From Deltaproteobacteria bacterium (lineage in GTDB: Bacteria; Desulfobacterota; Desulfobulbia; Desulfobulbales; VMSU01), in NCBI GenBank assembly GCA_024274995.1, contig JAJSAA010000065.1, positions 1 through 16,083 of the forward strand: DNA of 16,083 nucleotides, given 5' to 3'. Shown here one piece after another: positions 6,343 through 13,660 of the stretch. A model generated the notes under the pieces. It had not been told where the DNA came from. It did not search any database and saw nothing but the letters and a program-made list of their open reading frames with translations. Positions within the stretch are counted from its first letter, which is position 1; the number at the start of each line of letters is the position of its first letter. The position numbers and the translations under genes were made by a program.

Positions 6343-7959
6343 TTACCCCTCGGTTTTATAGCCCTTTTCCCGCAGATAATTCTCAATATCAAGCGGCGAA
6401 AACCCAATTTTTTCTGCCACCCGGTGGGCGTGGCTGTCTCGGGATATTCCCGGAACCATTCTATAGGTAGGTCTATCATTCTTAAAGTCTGCATGCAGGT
6501 ACTGCCCCTGGCCCTGTTCACAGAATCTATCCACCAACTCGTGGCTGTGGGTTACCAGCATAGTATTATTACCAATGGCAAGAAAGCCGTTCATAATATC
6601 CACCGACAGGGTTATCTTCTCATTGGTGGTGGTACCTTCAGCTATTTCATCTAAAATGGCGAGACTGCGGGGAGTTACCGAATAAAATATATCCCTTGTT
6701 ACCTTCAACTCGGTACCAAAACGGCCTTCATTGTCGGCAAGACTGTCAAAGGAGGGGGCCTGGTAGGTTATATGATCGGCCATATTAATCATGGCGGCGC
6801 TGGCCACTATGGGCGCTCCAATCTGGGCCAGAAGCTGATTTTGGACGATGGTCTTGCAATAGGTGGTTTTACCGCCGCTGTTCGGGCCGGTGATAAAGGT
6901 CATCCGAGCCTTGGTCAGGTTCACGTCGTTGGCCACAAAGTTTGGATCATCCTTGGCACTTATGGGATTACGCAGACCGCGGGCCACAAAGAAATGACTG
7001 CTCTCGTTGGTAATCTCCGGGATGGTCGTTGGGTGCGGCATATTTTCCGCGAACCGGACAAAAGACAATAACTCGTCAATGGCCGCCACGGCCTCAAGAG
7101 CAGAGCCGAAACGATTGGATTCCAGAAGCATCTCGCGTACTGGTAGAATAGCAGTTTCATAATCTATGATAGGTTTAATCAGGAGGCCGTAAAGACCACC
7201 ACCCGCTGTCATCATTGTGAAGAGCAGGCAGAGAACTAAGGCCTTGGGGGGACTCATAAATGGAATGAGCCAGCCAGCCAGAAAAAAGAGAGCGGCAAGG
7301 CCTGGCCCCCAGAAACCAAGCCCCAGGCGGGTAGGGTAAAAGCGTAAGCCTGGATTGAAAATGGTCTTGTCACTCCTGGCTTTAAGACCGCTCAAGGTGC
7401 GATAAACCGGGCCTTCCACCAGCTCTCTGGTAATAGAACGGCTGAAACTCTTAATGGTCTTGACCATGGAATCCAGATAAACCGTCTCCGGCTGAGGGAT
7501 CTTCTTGACCAGAGTCATCATCTTCTTAATAGCCCGCATGGCTTTCTTGTAATCGCCGTAAGCCGTCATGGGGTGAATGTGGGCATTAAGAAATGTAAAT
7601 ATATCTGCCTCTCCCTCATGGAAGCCGACAAGAAATTCCTTAATCGCCTTCTGCAAATTGACATTGGCTGCCAACTCACAGAAGGCATCCTGTTTGGCGT
7701 ACACCAGCTCAATTGATTCCGGGGGATTAATGAGAGAATGGCAGAGATGAGCGGCTCCGACAAAGGTCTTAGTATAATCTAAGGACTTAAAAAGTTTGTG
7801 AATCTCAATGGTTTGCAGGGTACGTTTATCTATTACGGTTTCAGGCAGAAGTTCAAGCATTTTTTCGCTGCTGACTTCATTGCCCTCTAACCGTTCATTT
7901 ATAACTTCATTTCTAAAATTGAGCTCAATAATGAGCTTTTCACTATCAACCTTTTCCAT
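6343..7959 (-). CDS. MutS-family ATPase with two transmembrane segments
   Basis: Protein of 538 residues ending in a MutS domain V ATPase: Walker A GPNSGGKTT (358-366), Walker B LAILDEI (433-439) followed by AEGTTTNE (440-447), and H-loop His471 in LVTHSHEL. The N-terminal half (about 40-200) is helical and resembles the MutS core/lever region, without the mismatch-recognition domain I. Two hydrophobic segments, about 213-235 and 238-261, separated by PP, form a membrane hairpin before the ATPase. The ATP-binding fold is certain; a classical mismatch repair role is doubtful because of the membrane anchor and missing domain I. Similar membrane MutS-like ATPases are known but poorly characterised. 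The start at 7959 has GGAG 4 bases upstream. It is a single-gene unit, convergent with the small unknown gene and divergent from the two-CW gene; no mutL neighbour is present. Confidence 0.85.
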   Translation of the reverse strand: MEKVDSEKLIIELNFRNEVINERLEGNEVSSEKMLELLPETVIDKRTLQTIEIHKLFKSLDYTKTFVGAAHLCHSLINPPESIELVYAKQDAFCELAANVNLQKAIKEFLVGFHEGEADIFTFLNAHIHPMTAYGDYKKAMRAIKKMMTLVKKIPQPETVYLDSMVKTIKSFSRSITRELVEGPVYRTLSGLKARSDKTIFNPGLRFYPTRLGLGFWGPGLAALFFLAGWLIPFMSPPKALVLCLLFTMMTAGGGLYGLLIKPIIDYETAILPVREMLLESNRFGSALEAVAAIDELLSFVRFAENMPHPTTIPEITNESSHFFVARGLRNPISAKDDPNFVANDVNLTKARMTFITGPNSGGKTTYCKTIVQNQLLAQIGAPIVASAAMINMADHITYQAPSFDSLADNEGRFGTELKVTRDIFYSVTPRSLAILDEIAEGTTTNEKITLSVDIMNGFLAIGNNTMLVTHSHELVDRFCEQGQGQYLHADFKNDRPTYRMVPGISRDSHAHRVAEKIGFSPLDIENYLREKGYKTEG

Positions 7960-8305
7960 ACATCTCCAGACAAAAAAGTAAAAAGCGCCCCATTGACAAG
8001 GCGCCGCTTAATAGGCAAAGTATAACGCCGTATATATTCCATAAGAAAACAATAATAGCAAGGAGCATCTACACCGCCAGCCGCTATTTACAGCGGGCTA
8101 CCGGAATAGGCGGGCCAAAATCCACCCCGCAGTCCGCAAGATAAAACATCGCCGGATAATCGTTTATTTTTAGCTTGTACCCAACTGATATTTTGTGATA
8201 CAAAAATATAATTACACAACAACTTTTTTATGACAATCCAAAAAGTACAGCTGAGCAGTTATGCTGGAATAGTAATTTCAACTTTCAACATTATGGTGAA
8301 GAATA
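7960..8305. other. Divergent intergenic region, 346 bases, with nested hairpin
   Basis: Region between the MutS-like gene (minus) and the two-CW gene (plus). It contains a nested stem (8074-8113), an imperfect inverted repeat of AAGCGCC/GGCGCCGCTT type next to the MutS-like gene (about 7982-8010), and an imperfect dyad ATATTTTGT-GAT-ACAAAAATAT (8188-8209). It also holds a 21-codon minus-strand frame (8084-8149) that begins MFYLADCGVD and has no ribosome binding site. The half nearer 8170-8300 is AT-rich and probably holds the promoter of the two-CW gene, but no clean -35/-10 pair could be assigned. No tRNA or riboswitch family was recognised. Confidence 0.5.
8074..8113. other. Nested hairpin, possible structured RNA or repeat element
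   Basis: Outer arms CCGCC (8074-8078) and GGCGG (8109-8113) enclose inner arms AGCCGCT (8079-8085) and AGCGGGCT (8092-8099, one extra G) around a 6-base loop ATTTAC. A one-sided bulge of 9 bases lies on the right. There is no T tract directly after it on either strand, so it is not a canonical terminator. Its function is unknown; it could be a leader structure of the MutS-like gene or a dispersed palindromic repeat. Confidence 0.35.
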
Positions 8306-9028
8306 ATGAGCAGCAAAGATGAAGCAAAAATTTTAATTATTGATGAATCAACAGTGGAGGCCTCCTCCCTTATTGTACTTCTCAGCTCTTTAAGCCGCAA
8401 TATCAGCACCTTCATGGATTATGAGCAAGGTCATGATGCCATCCGCCAGGCCTTAGATAACGGCAGACCCTTCGATTTGCTGTTCATCGTCTTTCCACCG
8501 CCTAACGCCGATGAAGAAAAGAATAAGCTGGCCATCAAAGCCATGGCGCTGGCCTTACACAACGGCTCGGCCGAACATACTATTATTTTGGGCGGTGGTA
8601 AAATGCCGCCCAAATATGCCAAAAACAAAAGCGAGGATCATCTGCTGTCCAAGCCTATCACCCACCAACGGCTTGCGGAAGTACTGCACCCTCTGGGCTA
8701 CGAACTGCCGCGGCTGAATTGTTGGGAATACATGCACTGCGGCCGGGAGCCCAATGGCCGCCGCGTTGGCAGCCAGGGGGTATGTCAGGCCGCGCTGGAG
8801 CATGCCGCCTCAGATATGCACGGCGGCAAAAATGGCGGCCGGGTATGCTGGGCCGTCAGCGGTACTCTCTGCGGCGGCTGTGTGCAGGGCTCTTTTGCCT
8901 GTAAGATAAAAGACTGTATGCAATGCGATTTTTACCATCTTGTGCAAAAGGAAGAGGATGAGGTCTTTGAGAGCATTGATTCCATCCTTAACCGTCTGCG
9001 CCATAAACGGGAGCAGTTAAAGGATTAG
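8306..9028 (+). CDS. Pseudo-receiver fused to two-CW cysteine-rich domain
   Basis: Protein of 240 residues with two parts. Residues 7-130 fold like a response-regulator receiver: ILIIDES with Asp13/Glu14 and LSKPIT with Lys116 are kept. In the third strand (FDLLFIVFPPP) the phosphoacceptor Asp is replaced, aligning with Val62, so phosphotransfer is unlikely. Residues 138-216 form a cysteine-rich domain with two Cys-Trp pairs, NCWEYMHCGRE (139-149) and RVCWAVSGTLCGGC (179-192), and a C-terminal CKIKDCMQCDFYHLV. Nine cysteines (139, 145, 160, 181, 189, 192, 199, 204, 207) suggest metal, Fe-S cluster or redox function. The domain matches my memory of the 'two-CW' domain of sulfate reducers and relatives, whose role is not established. 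A charged helix ends the protein. GGTGA lies 7 bases before the ATG. It stands alone, divergent from the MutS-like gene and 114 bases before hisHF. Confidence 0.82.
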   Translation: MSSKDEAKILIIDESTVEASSLIVLLSSLSRNISTFMDYEQGHDAIRQALDNGRPFDLLFIVFPPPNADEEKNKLAIKAMALALHNGSAEHTIILGGGKMPPKYAKNKSEDHLLSKPITHQRLAEVLHPLGYELPRLNCWEYMHCGREPNGRRVGSQGVCQAALEHAASDMHGGKNGGRVCWAVSGTLCGGCVQGSFACKIKDCMQCDFYHLVQKEEDEVFESIDSILNRLRHKREQLKD

Positions 9029-9142
9029 CTCCATTCAATAATTGCATTTACCCTTCTGGTCAGGTAACATGAGGGGCCACGAACAGACTACGAACTGATG
9101 AGCTTGGTTCTTTCCATTTAATCACCGCCAATATACTATATA

Positions 9143-10738
9143 ATGATAACCCTGCTTGACTATGGTGCCGGTAATGTTAGAAGCGTCCGTAACGCCATTA
9201 AAAAATTAGGTTTTGAGATTAAAGATGCGACCTCGGCCAAGGATATTAACCAGGCTGAAAAGTTAATTTTCCCCGGAGTGGGGAGTTTTGGCAGTGCCAT
9301 GACCCGTCTCCGGGAATTAGGTTACATAGATGCCCTGCGGGACTATCTATTGGCCGATCGCCACTTTCTCGGCATCTGCCTCGGACTCCATACCCTTTTT
9401 TCCGGTAGTGAGGAGTCTCCCGGTATCGAGGGGCTGGGTATTATCCCCGGTGCTGTGGGCCGTTTTGATCTATGTCTTGCCCCGCTTGCCATTCCCCATA
9501 TTGGCTGGAACGGTATTCAACGCCGCAAAGATTCGGCCATTTTTGATAATTACGACAGCGAAAAGCTTTATTTTGTCCACTCCTATCGGGCCATGGAGAC
9601 TGAGGCCAATCGCGACTGGATTCTCACTACAACCACTTATGGCGAGGAATTTATCAGCTCCGTAAACCGGGGCAATGTCTGTGCCACTCAATTCCACCCC
9701 GAAAAAAGCGGGGCCGCCGGACTCAAAATTCTCCAGAACTTTCTAACTACAGATAAAGTACTTGAGTTGAACAGCAAACCAGCGGGTGCTGACAGCGAGA
9801 CCAGGCTGGCCAAACGAATTATCGCCTGCCTTGATGTCCGTAGTAATGACAACGGTGACCTGATTGTCACCAAGGGCGACCAGTACGATGTCCGGGATGA
9901 GGGTGAGGTGAGAAATCTTGGTAAACCCGTGGAACTGGCCAGCCGTTATTTTAATGAGGGGGCCGATGAAATAACCTTTCTGAACATCACCGGTTTTCGG
10001 GATTTCCCCCTGAAAGACCAACCTATGTTAGAGGTATTAAAACGCACCTCGGAACAAGTCTTCGTGCCGTTGACCATCGGCGGCGGTATCCGCAACTTTA
10101 CCGACTCCCAGGGCCGCGATTACTCGGCCCTCGATGTGGCTTCAGAATATTTTCGTTCCGGGGCCGACAAAATATCCATTGGTAGTGATGCCGTGTATAC
10201 GGTGGAAAATTACCTCCGCCTGGGTCGCCATGATAACGCTATCAGCCAGATTTCAGCGCGTTATGGTAGCCAGGCGGTGGTCATCTCCGTTGATCCGAGA
10301 CGAATATATGTCAAAAATGAGATGGAGGCGGTGGGGCACCACGTTATAAAAACCACTATGTCCGGCCCCAATGGCGAGGAATACTGCTGGTATCAATGCA
10401 CGGTGAAGGGCGGCCGTGAGGGGCGTGACCTGGATGCCCTGACTCGGGCCCAGATCTGCGAAAAGCTGGGAGCTGGCGAGATATTACTGAATTGTATCGA
10501 CCGGGACGGCACTAATATGGGGTTTGACCTGGAGCTTATTAACCTGGTACGTGATAATGTCGGTATCCCGGTTATCGCCTCCAGCGGGGCGGGCTGTCCG
10601 GCCCATTTTGCCGAGGTCTTTGCCAACACCAGGGCCGAGGCCGCCCTGGCCGCTGGCATATTCCATCGCCGGGAGGTGCCGATTGGCGAGGTTAAAGAGT
10701 ATCTGGCCAAGACCGGGGTGGAGATCAGAAAGCGCTAA
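9143..10738 (+). CDS. hisHF: Bifunctional imidazole glycerol phosphate synthase (HisH-HisF fusion)
   Basis: Single 531-residue chain for the fifth step of histidine synthesis: glutamine is hydrolysed and the ammonia passed to PRFAR, giving imidazole glycerol phosphate and AICAR. The N-terminal glutaminase (1-203) has Cys79 in GICLG, and His185 and Glu187 in QFHPEK. A linker (about 204-221) leads to the cyclase barrel (222-531) with Asp231 in ACLDVR, TIGGGI (311-316) and Asp454 in CIDRDG. The cyclase half is about 310 residues, longer than a normal bacterial HisF (about 255). It has fungal/plant HIS7-type features: VTKGDQYDVRDEG, LNITGFRDFPL, ISVDPRRIYV, GPNGEEYCWYQCTVKGG. The start at 9143 is the natural HisH start (MITLLDYGAGN); no Shine-Dalgarno is visible. 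No other his gene lies in the window. It is convergent with the CDF transporter, 7 bases apart. Confidence 0.96.
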   Translation: MITLLDYGAGNVRSVRNAIKKLGFEIKDATSAKDINQAEKLIFPGVGSFGSAMTRLRELGYIDALRDYLLADRHFLGICLGLHTLFSGSEESPGIEGLGIIPGAVGRFDLCLAPLAIPHIGWNGIQRRKDSAIFDNYDSEKLYFVHSYRAMETEANRDWILTTTTYGEEFISSVNRGNVCATQFHPEKSGAAGLKILQNFLTTDKVLELNSKPAGADSETRLAKRIIACLDVRSNDNGDLIVTKGDQYDVRDEGEVRNLGKPVELASRYFNEGADEITFLNITGFRDFPLKDQPMLEVLKRTSEQVFVPLTIGGGIRNFTDSQGRDYSALDVASEYFRSGADKISIGSDAVYTVENYLRLGRHDNAISQISARYGSQAVVISVDPRRIYVKNEMEAVGHHVIKTTMSGPNGEEYCWYQCTVKGGREGRDLDALTRAQICEKLGAGEILLNCIDRDGTNMGFDLELINLVRDNVGIPVIASSGAGCPAHFAEVFANTRAEAALAAGIFHRREVPIGEVKEYLAKTGVEIRKR

Positions 10739-10745
10739 AGGTCTC

Positions 10746-11639
10746 TTACTGCGCTTCAAGATGGATTACCACATCCACCACCTGCAGATCGGAGTTTATG
10801 ATGCGATTCTTAACCGTTTTGCCTATTTCATGGCCGTGGCGGACGGTGATGTCGCCATCCACCACCATATGAAGGTCGACATAGAGTCTGGCCCCTGACA
10901 AACGGGCCCGCAGGCGGTGAATATTGCGTACCTCTGGCGTTTGTATGGCTATTTCTTTGATTTGCCTGCAAATCTCATCATCGGCGCTGGTATCAACCAA
11001 CTCCTTTAAGCCCGGCAGCATAATTTTGTGGGCGGCCTGCAAAATAAACAGGGCGACCACAACCGCCCCCAGCCGATCCAGAAAGGCCATCCCCGGCAGC
11101 ACAATACTAGCGACTATAGAAACCAAAGCTGGAATAGAACTCATGGCGTCACTGCGATGATGCCAGGCATTTGCTATCACCGCGCCGCTGTGACATTTCT
11201 CTCCCGCCTGTTTTGTCCAGCGGTAAAGTGCCTCCTTGATCAGCACCGAGAGCGCTGCAACTCCGGCGGTGATTGTATTCGGCCGAATGTGCCGACCGCC
11301 ATGCATGGTCAAAAAGGCCTGGCGGATAATCCCCACCGCAGCCAGTATCAGCATCAACCCGACAAAAAGGGTAATAATAGTCTCAATGCGGCGATGGCCG
11401 TAAGGATGATCCGCATCCGCCGGTTTAGACCAGAAATAAGAACCAATAATGATTGCCAGGTCAGAGATGGTGTCCGACAGACTGTGAATAGCGTCCGCCA
11501 CCAGAGCCTGACTATGCCCCGCTATCCCGGCCCAGAATTTCACCGTCGTCAACAGGATATTAACTATCAGGCCGACAAAAGTCACAAAACGAATATAACG
11601 GGAAGTATTATGTTTTTGCGCTTTCAAAGTTTGATACAT
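10746..11639 (-). CDS. Cation diffusion facilitator family divalent metal transporter
   Basis: Inner-membrane exporter of divalent cations (Zn2+, Fe2+, Mn2+ or similar) in exchange for protons; 297 residues, typical for the family. The membrane region (about 15-205) holds the transport-site residues as HxxxD pairs: His52/Asp56 in ADAIHSLSDT and His160/Asp164 in AWHHRSDAMSS. The loop DHPYGHRR (77-84) is diagnostic. A cytoplasmic ferredoxin-like domain (about 210-297) has RLRARLSGARLYVDLHMVVDG. An H-D/H-D site is usually associated with zinc-type members (E. coli FieF has D-D/H-D), but the substrate cannot be read reliably. The ATG at 11639 has only a distant AGGA, so translation may be coupled to nadD, which ends 28 bases upstream. 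Confidence 0.92.
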   Translation of the reverse strand: MYQTLKAQKHNTSRYIRFVTFVGLIVNILLTTVKFWAGIAGHSQALVADAIHSLSDTISDLAIIIGSYFWSKPADADHPYGHRRIETIITLFVGLMLILAAVGIIRQAFLTMHGGRHIRPNTITAGVAALSVLIKEALYRWTKQAGEKCHSGAVIANAWHHRSDAMSSIPALVSIVASIVLPGMAFLDRLGAVVVALFILQAAHKIMLPGLKELVDTSADDEICRQIKEIAIQTPEVRNIHRLRARLSGARLYVDLHMVVDGDITVRHGHEIGKTVKNRIINSDLQVVDVVIHLEAQ

Positions 11640-11667
11640 AGTGGATTTTACTTTCCTGATCGGATAA

Positions 11668-12333
11668 TTATTTTATATCGCCAGGGTTTTGATAGAGTTG
11701 ATTCTTAACTATATAGTCAGCCACCGCCGCTGGGGTCAGAGCGCTGATATCCCGCCCCGCAGCAGCTTCCCTTCTAAGCATGGAAGAAGAAACAGCATGG
11801 GCCGCCATGGCAGGCACATATATTTTCCCTGCCAGACCCTGTGCCTGCCAGCTTTTCCCATCATCCATCGTGCTGAAGGCCGGAAAGAAATCAGTAATAT
11901 ACTTATCCGCCGGGATTAGACAGCCGGGACGGCTCAAGACCACGAGATGAGCCTCAGTAGGGATGAATGCGTACTCTTTCCAGGTATGAATATCGGCAAA
12001 GGCGTCAAGACCGATAATAAAATAAAGTTGCGGCCCGCCGCTCTGCCGCAAATCTCGTAGAGTATCAACGGTAAACGAGGGGCCGGGGCGTTCTGCCTCC
12101 AGGGCGCAGATGGAGAGACCCGGCAGCCCGGCAACAGCTGATTCCAGCATGGCCAGCCGCCTCCTGAAGGAGGTAATGGGGCTGCCGCCCTTATGGGGCG
12201 GCCGAGCGGCGGGTAACAGAAAAACCTCATTTAAAGCGAAGTGCTCTCTCACCCCCAAAGCGGCAGCTAAATGACCATTATGTACCGGATCAAAGGTACC
12301 GCCCAAAATGCCAATCTTTTTTCTTCTGCCCAT
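11668..12333 (-). CDS. nadD: Nicotinate-nucleotide adenylyltransferase
   Basis: Transfers AMP from ATP to nicotinate mononucleotide, giving deamido-NAD in NAD synthesis. It has 221 residues, normal for NadD. Motifs: nucleotide-binding GGTFDPVHNGH (11-21), PPHK (46-49) before the substrate loop, IGLDAF and HTW around 107-118, and a C-terminal SSSMLRR (182-188) in place of the usual SSTxIR. It lies 37 bases after proA and before the CDF transporter on the same strand. In many relatives nadD follows obgE-proB-proA and is followed by rsfS, which is absent here. The start is at MGRRKKIGILGGTF; the Shine-Dalgarno is weak (GGA or AGGG). Confidence 0.95.
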   Translation of the reverse strand: MGRRKKIGILGGTFDPVHNGHLAAALGVREHFALNEVFLLPAARPPHKGGSPITSFRRRLAMLESAVAGLPGLSICALEAERPGPSFTVDTLRDLRQSGGPQLYFIIGLDAFADIHTWKEYAFIPTEAHLVVLSRPGCLIPADKYITDFFPAFSTMDDGKSWQAQGLAGKIYVPAMAAHAVSSSMLRREAAAGRDISALTPAAVADYIVKNQLYQNPGDIK

Positions 12334-12370
12334 TACCCTGATCCAAGGCGGCCTGATGTCTGATTAGCAA

Positions 12371-13627
12371 TCACTCCCTGATCTGGCCGCTGCCGTAGAC
12401 AATGAATTTCTTTGTGGTTAATTCCTTCAAGCCCATGGGGCCGTAGGCATGTAGTTTGGTGGTGCTGATGCCAATCTCGGCCCCGAGGCCGTATTGGCCG
12501 CCATCGGCGAATCTGGTGGAGGCATTAATCATCACCGAAGAAGAATCTACCTCCCGGATAAAGCGCTGGGCGTTGGCGTAGCTTTCAGTGACAATGGTCT
12601 CTGTGTGCTGAGAGCCATGGGCGGCGATATGATCCATGGCCTCATCAATGTCAGCCACCACCTTCACGGCCAGAATCAACTCCAGATACTCTCGATCCCA
12701 GTCTGTATCATCGGCGGCCTGAGTCTCGGGCCAAAGGGCCATAGTCTCAGAACAACCCCGCAGAGTCACTCCGGCTTCGGCAAGACGTTTGCCGACAAAG
12801 GGCAGAAAAATGGGGGCCACCTCTCTATGCACCAGCATGGTTTCCAGAGCGTTACAGACTCCCGGCCGCTGGGCCTTGCTGTTGAGGATGATCGCTGCGG
12901 CCATCTCAAAATCAGCATTATAATCTACAAAGGCGTGACAGACCCCCTTATAATGTTTCAGCACTGGAATTCTGGAATTCTCGGCCACAAAACGGATAAG
13001 CCCCTCACCGCCGCGGGGAATAATTAAATCTATACAGGCCTCCTGAGTTAACAGGGCGTTAACCGCCTGCCGGTCGGTGGTGGGAATTACCTGAATAATG
13101 GCGGCCGGAGCCCCCTCGGCGGCCAGGGCGTCCTGTAAAATCTTAGCGAGAGCCAGATTGGAATGAATAGCCTCGGAACCGCCGCGCAGGATAACGGCGT
13201 TTCCGGCCTTCAGGCAGAGAGCGGCGGCATCAATGGTGACATTGGGCCGTGACTCATAGATCATGGCGATGACCCCCAGGGGAATCCGCATGCGGCCCAC
13301 CATAATGCCGCTGGGCTGTTTATTCATCTCGCTGATCTCGCCCACTGGATCAATCAGGGCCGCCACTTCACGCAGGCCGTCAATCATGGAATCAATGACC
13401 CGGTCTGACAAGGTCAGGCGGTCAATCATGGCGGCGGAAAGCCCCTTTTCCCGGCCAGCGGTTAGATCTTTTTCGTTTTCCTGCTGGATAATCTTGATCT
13501 GGCGGCGCAATTCATCGGCCACCCGGATCAAAACCCGGTTCTTAACCTCAGTTGGCATGGAGGCTGCTGCCCTGGCTGCCTGCTTGGCTTCTCGGGCCAT
13601 TTGGCTGATGGTTTCCTCTATGGACAT
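12371..13627 (-). CDS. proA: Gamma-glutamyl phosphate reductase
   Basis: NADPH-dependent reduction of glutamyl 5-phosphate to glutamate 5-semialdehyde, the second step of proline synthesis. The protein has 418 residues, the standard length. It is an aldehyde-dehydrogenase-fold enzyme with catalytic Cys258 in QRPGVCNALE, the cofactor-region motifs PLGVIAMIYESRPNVT (116-131) and GNAVILRGGSEA (142-153), and IIPRGGEGL (202-210). It ends in the usual KKFIVYGSGQIRE-like tail. The start at 13627 has GGGGGGA 8 bases upstream. It lies 33 bases after proB, its pathway partner, forming the proBA pair. Confidence 0.98.
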   Translation of the reverse strand: MSIEETISQMAREAKQAARAAASMPTEVKNRVLIRVADELRRQIKIIQQENEKDLTAGREKGLSAAMIDRLTLSDRVIDSMIDGLREVAALIDPVGEISEMNKQPSGIMVGRMRIPLGVIAMIYESRPNVTIDAAALCLKAGNAVILRGGSEAIHSNLALAKILQDALAAEGAPAAIIQVIPTTDRQAVNALLTQEACIDLIIPRGGEGLIRFVAENSRIPVLKHYKGVCHAFVDYNADFEMAAAIILNSKAQRPGVCNALETMLVHREVAPIFLPFVGKRLAEAGVTLRGCSETMALWPETQAADDTDWDREYLELILAVKVVADIDEAMDHIAAHGSQHTETIVTESYANAQRFIREVDSSSVMINASTRFADGGQYGLGAEIGISTTKLHAYGPMGLKELTTKKFIVYGSGQIRE

Positions 13628-13660
13628 AATAAATATCCCCCCTTCTTTGACTGTTTTCCG

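Noticed and set aside
8060..8165. Cyclic-di-GMP (GEMM) riboswitch before the MutS-like gene
   Set aside because: The G/C-rich stem suggested a riboswitch, but the conserved GEMM core and tetraloop receptor sequences are absent on both strands.
8188..8209. ATATTTTGT-GAT-ACAAAAATAT as a CRP/FNR-type operator
   Set aside because: The arms differ by one base, and the core does not match TGTGA-N6-TCACA or TTGAT-N4-ATCAA well; in an A/T-rich gap such a repeat can occur by chance.
9046..9074. TTGCAT-17-TAACAT as a promoter for hisHF
   Set aside because: Only 3 of 6 and 4 of 6 consensus bases match; too weak to annotate without transcript data.
10730..10756. AAGCGC/GCGCTT inverted repeat spanning the convergent ends of hisHF and the CDF gene
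   Set aside because: The 6-base stem with a 15-base loop lies mostly in coding sequence and has no T tract on either side, so it is not a supportable terminator.
11028..11708. 226-codon plus-strand open frame over the CDF gene
   Set aside because: It is antisense to a well-conserved transporter, its translation shows no recognisable family, and it is rich in His, Asn and Gln as expected of a shadow frame.
12494..13027. 177-codon plus-strand open frame inside proA
   Set aside because: It is antisense to a full-length, motif-complete ProA; no family resemblance or ribosome binding site.
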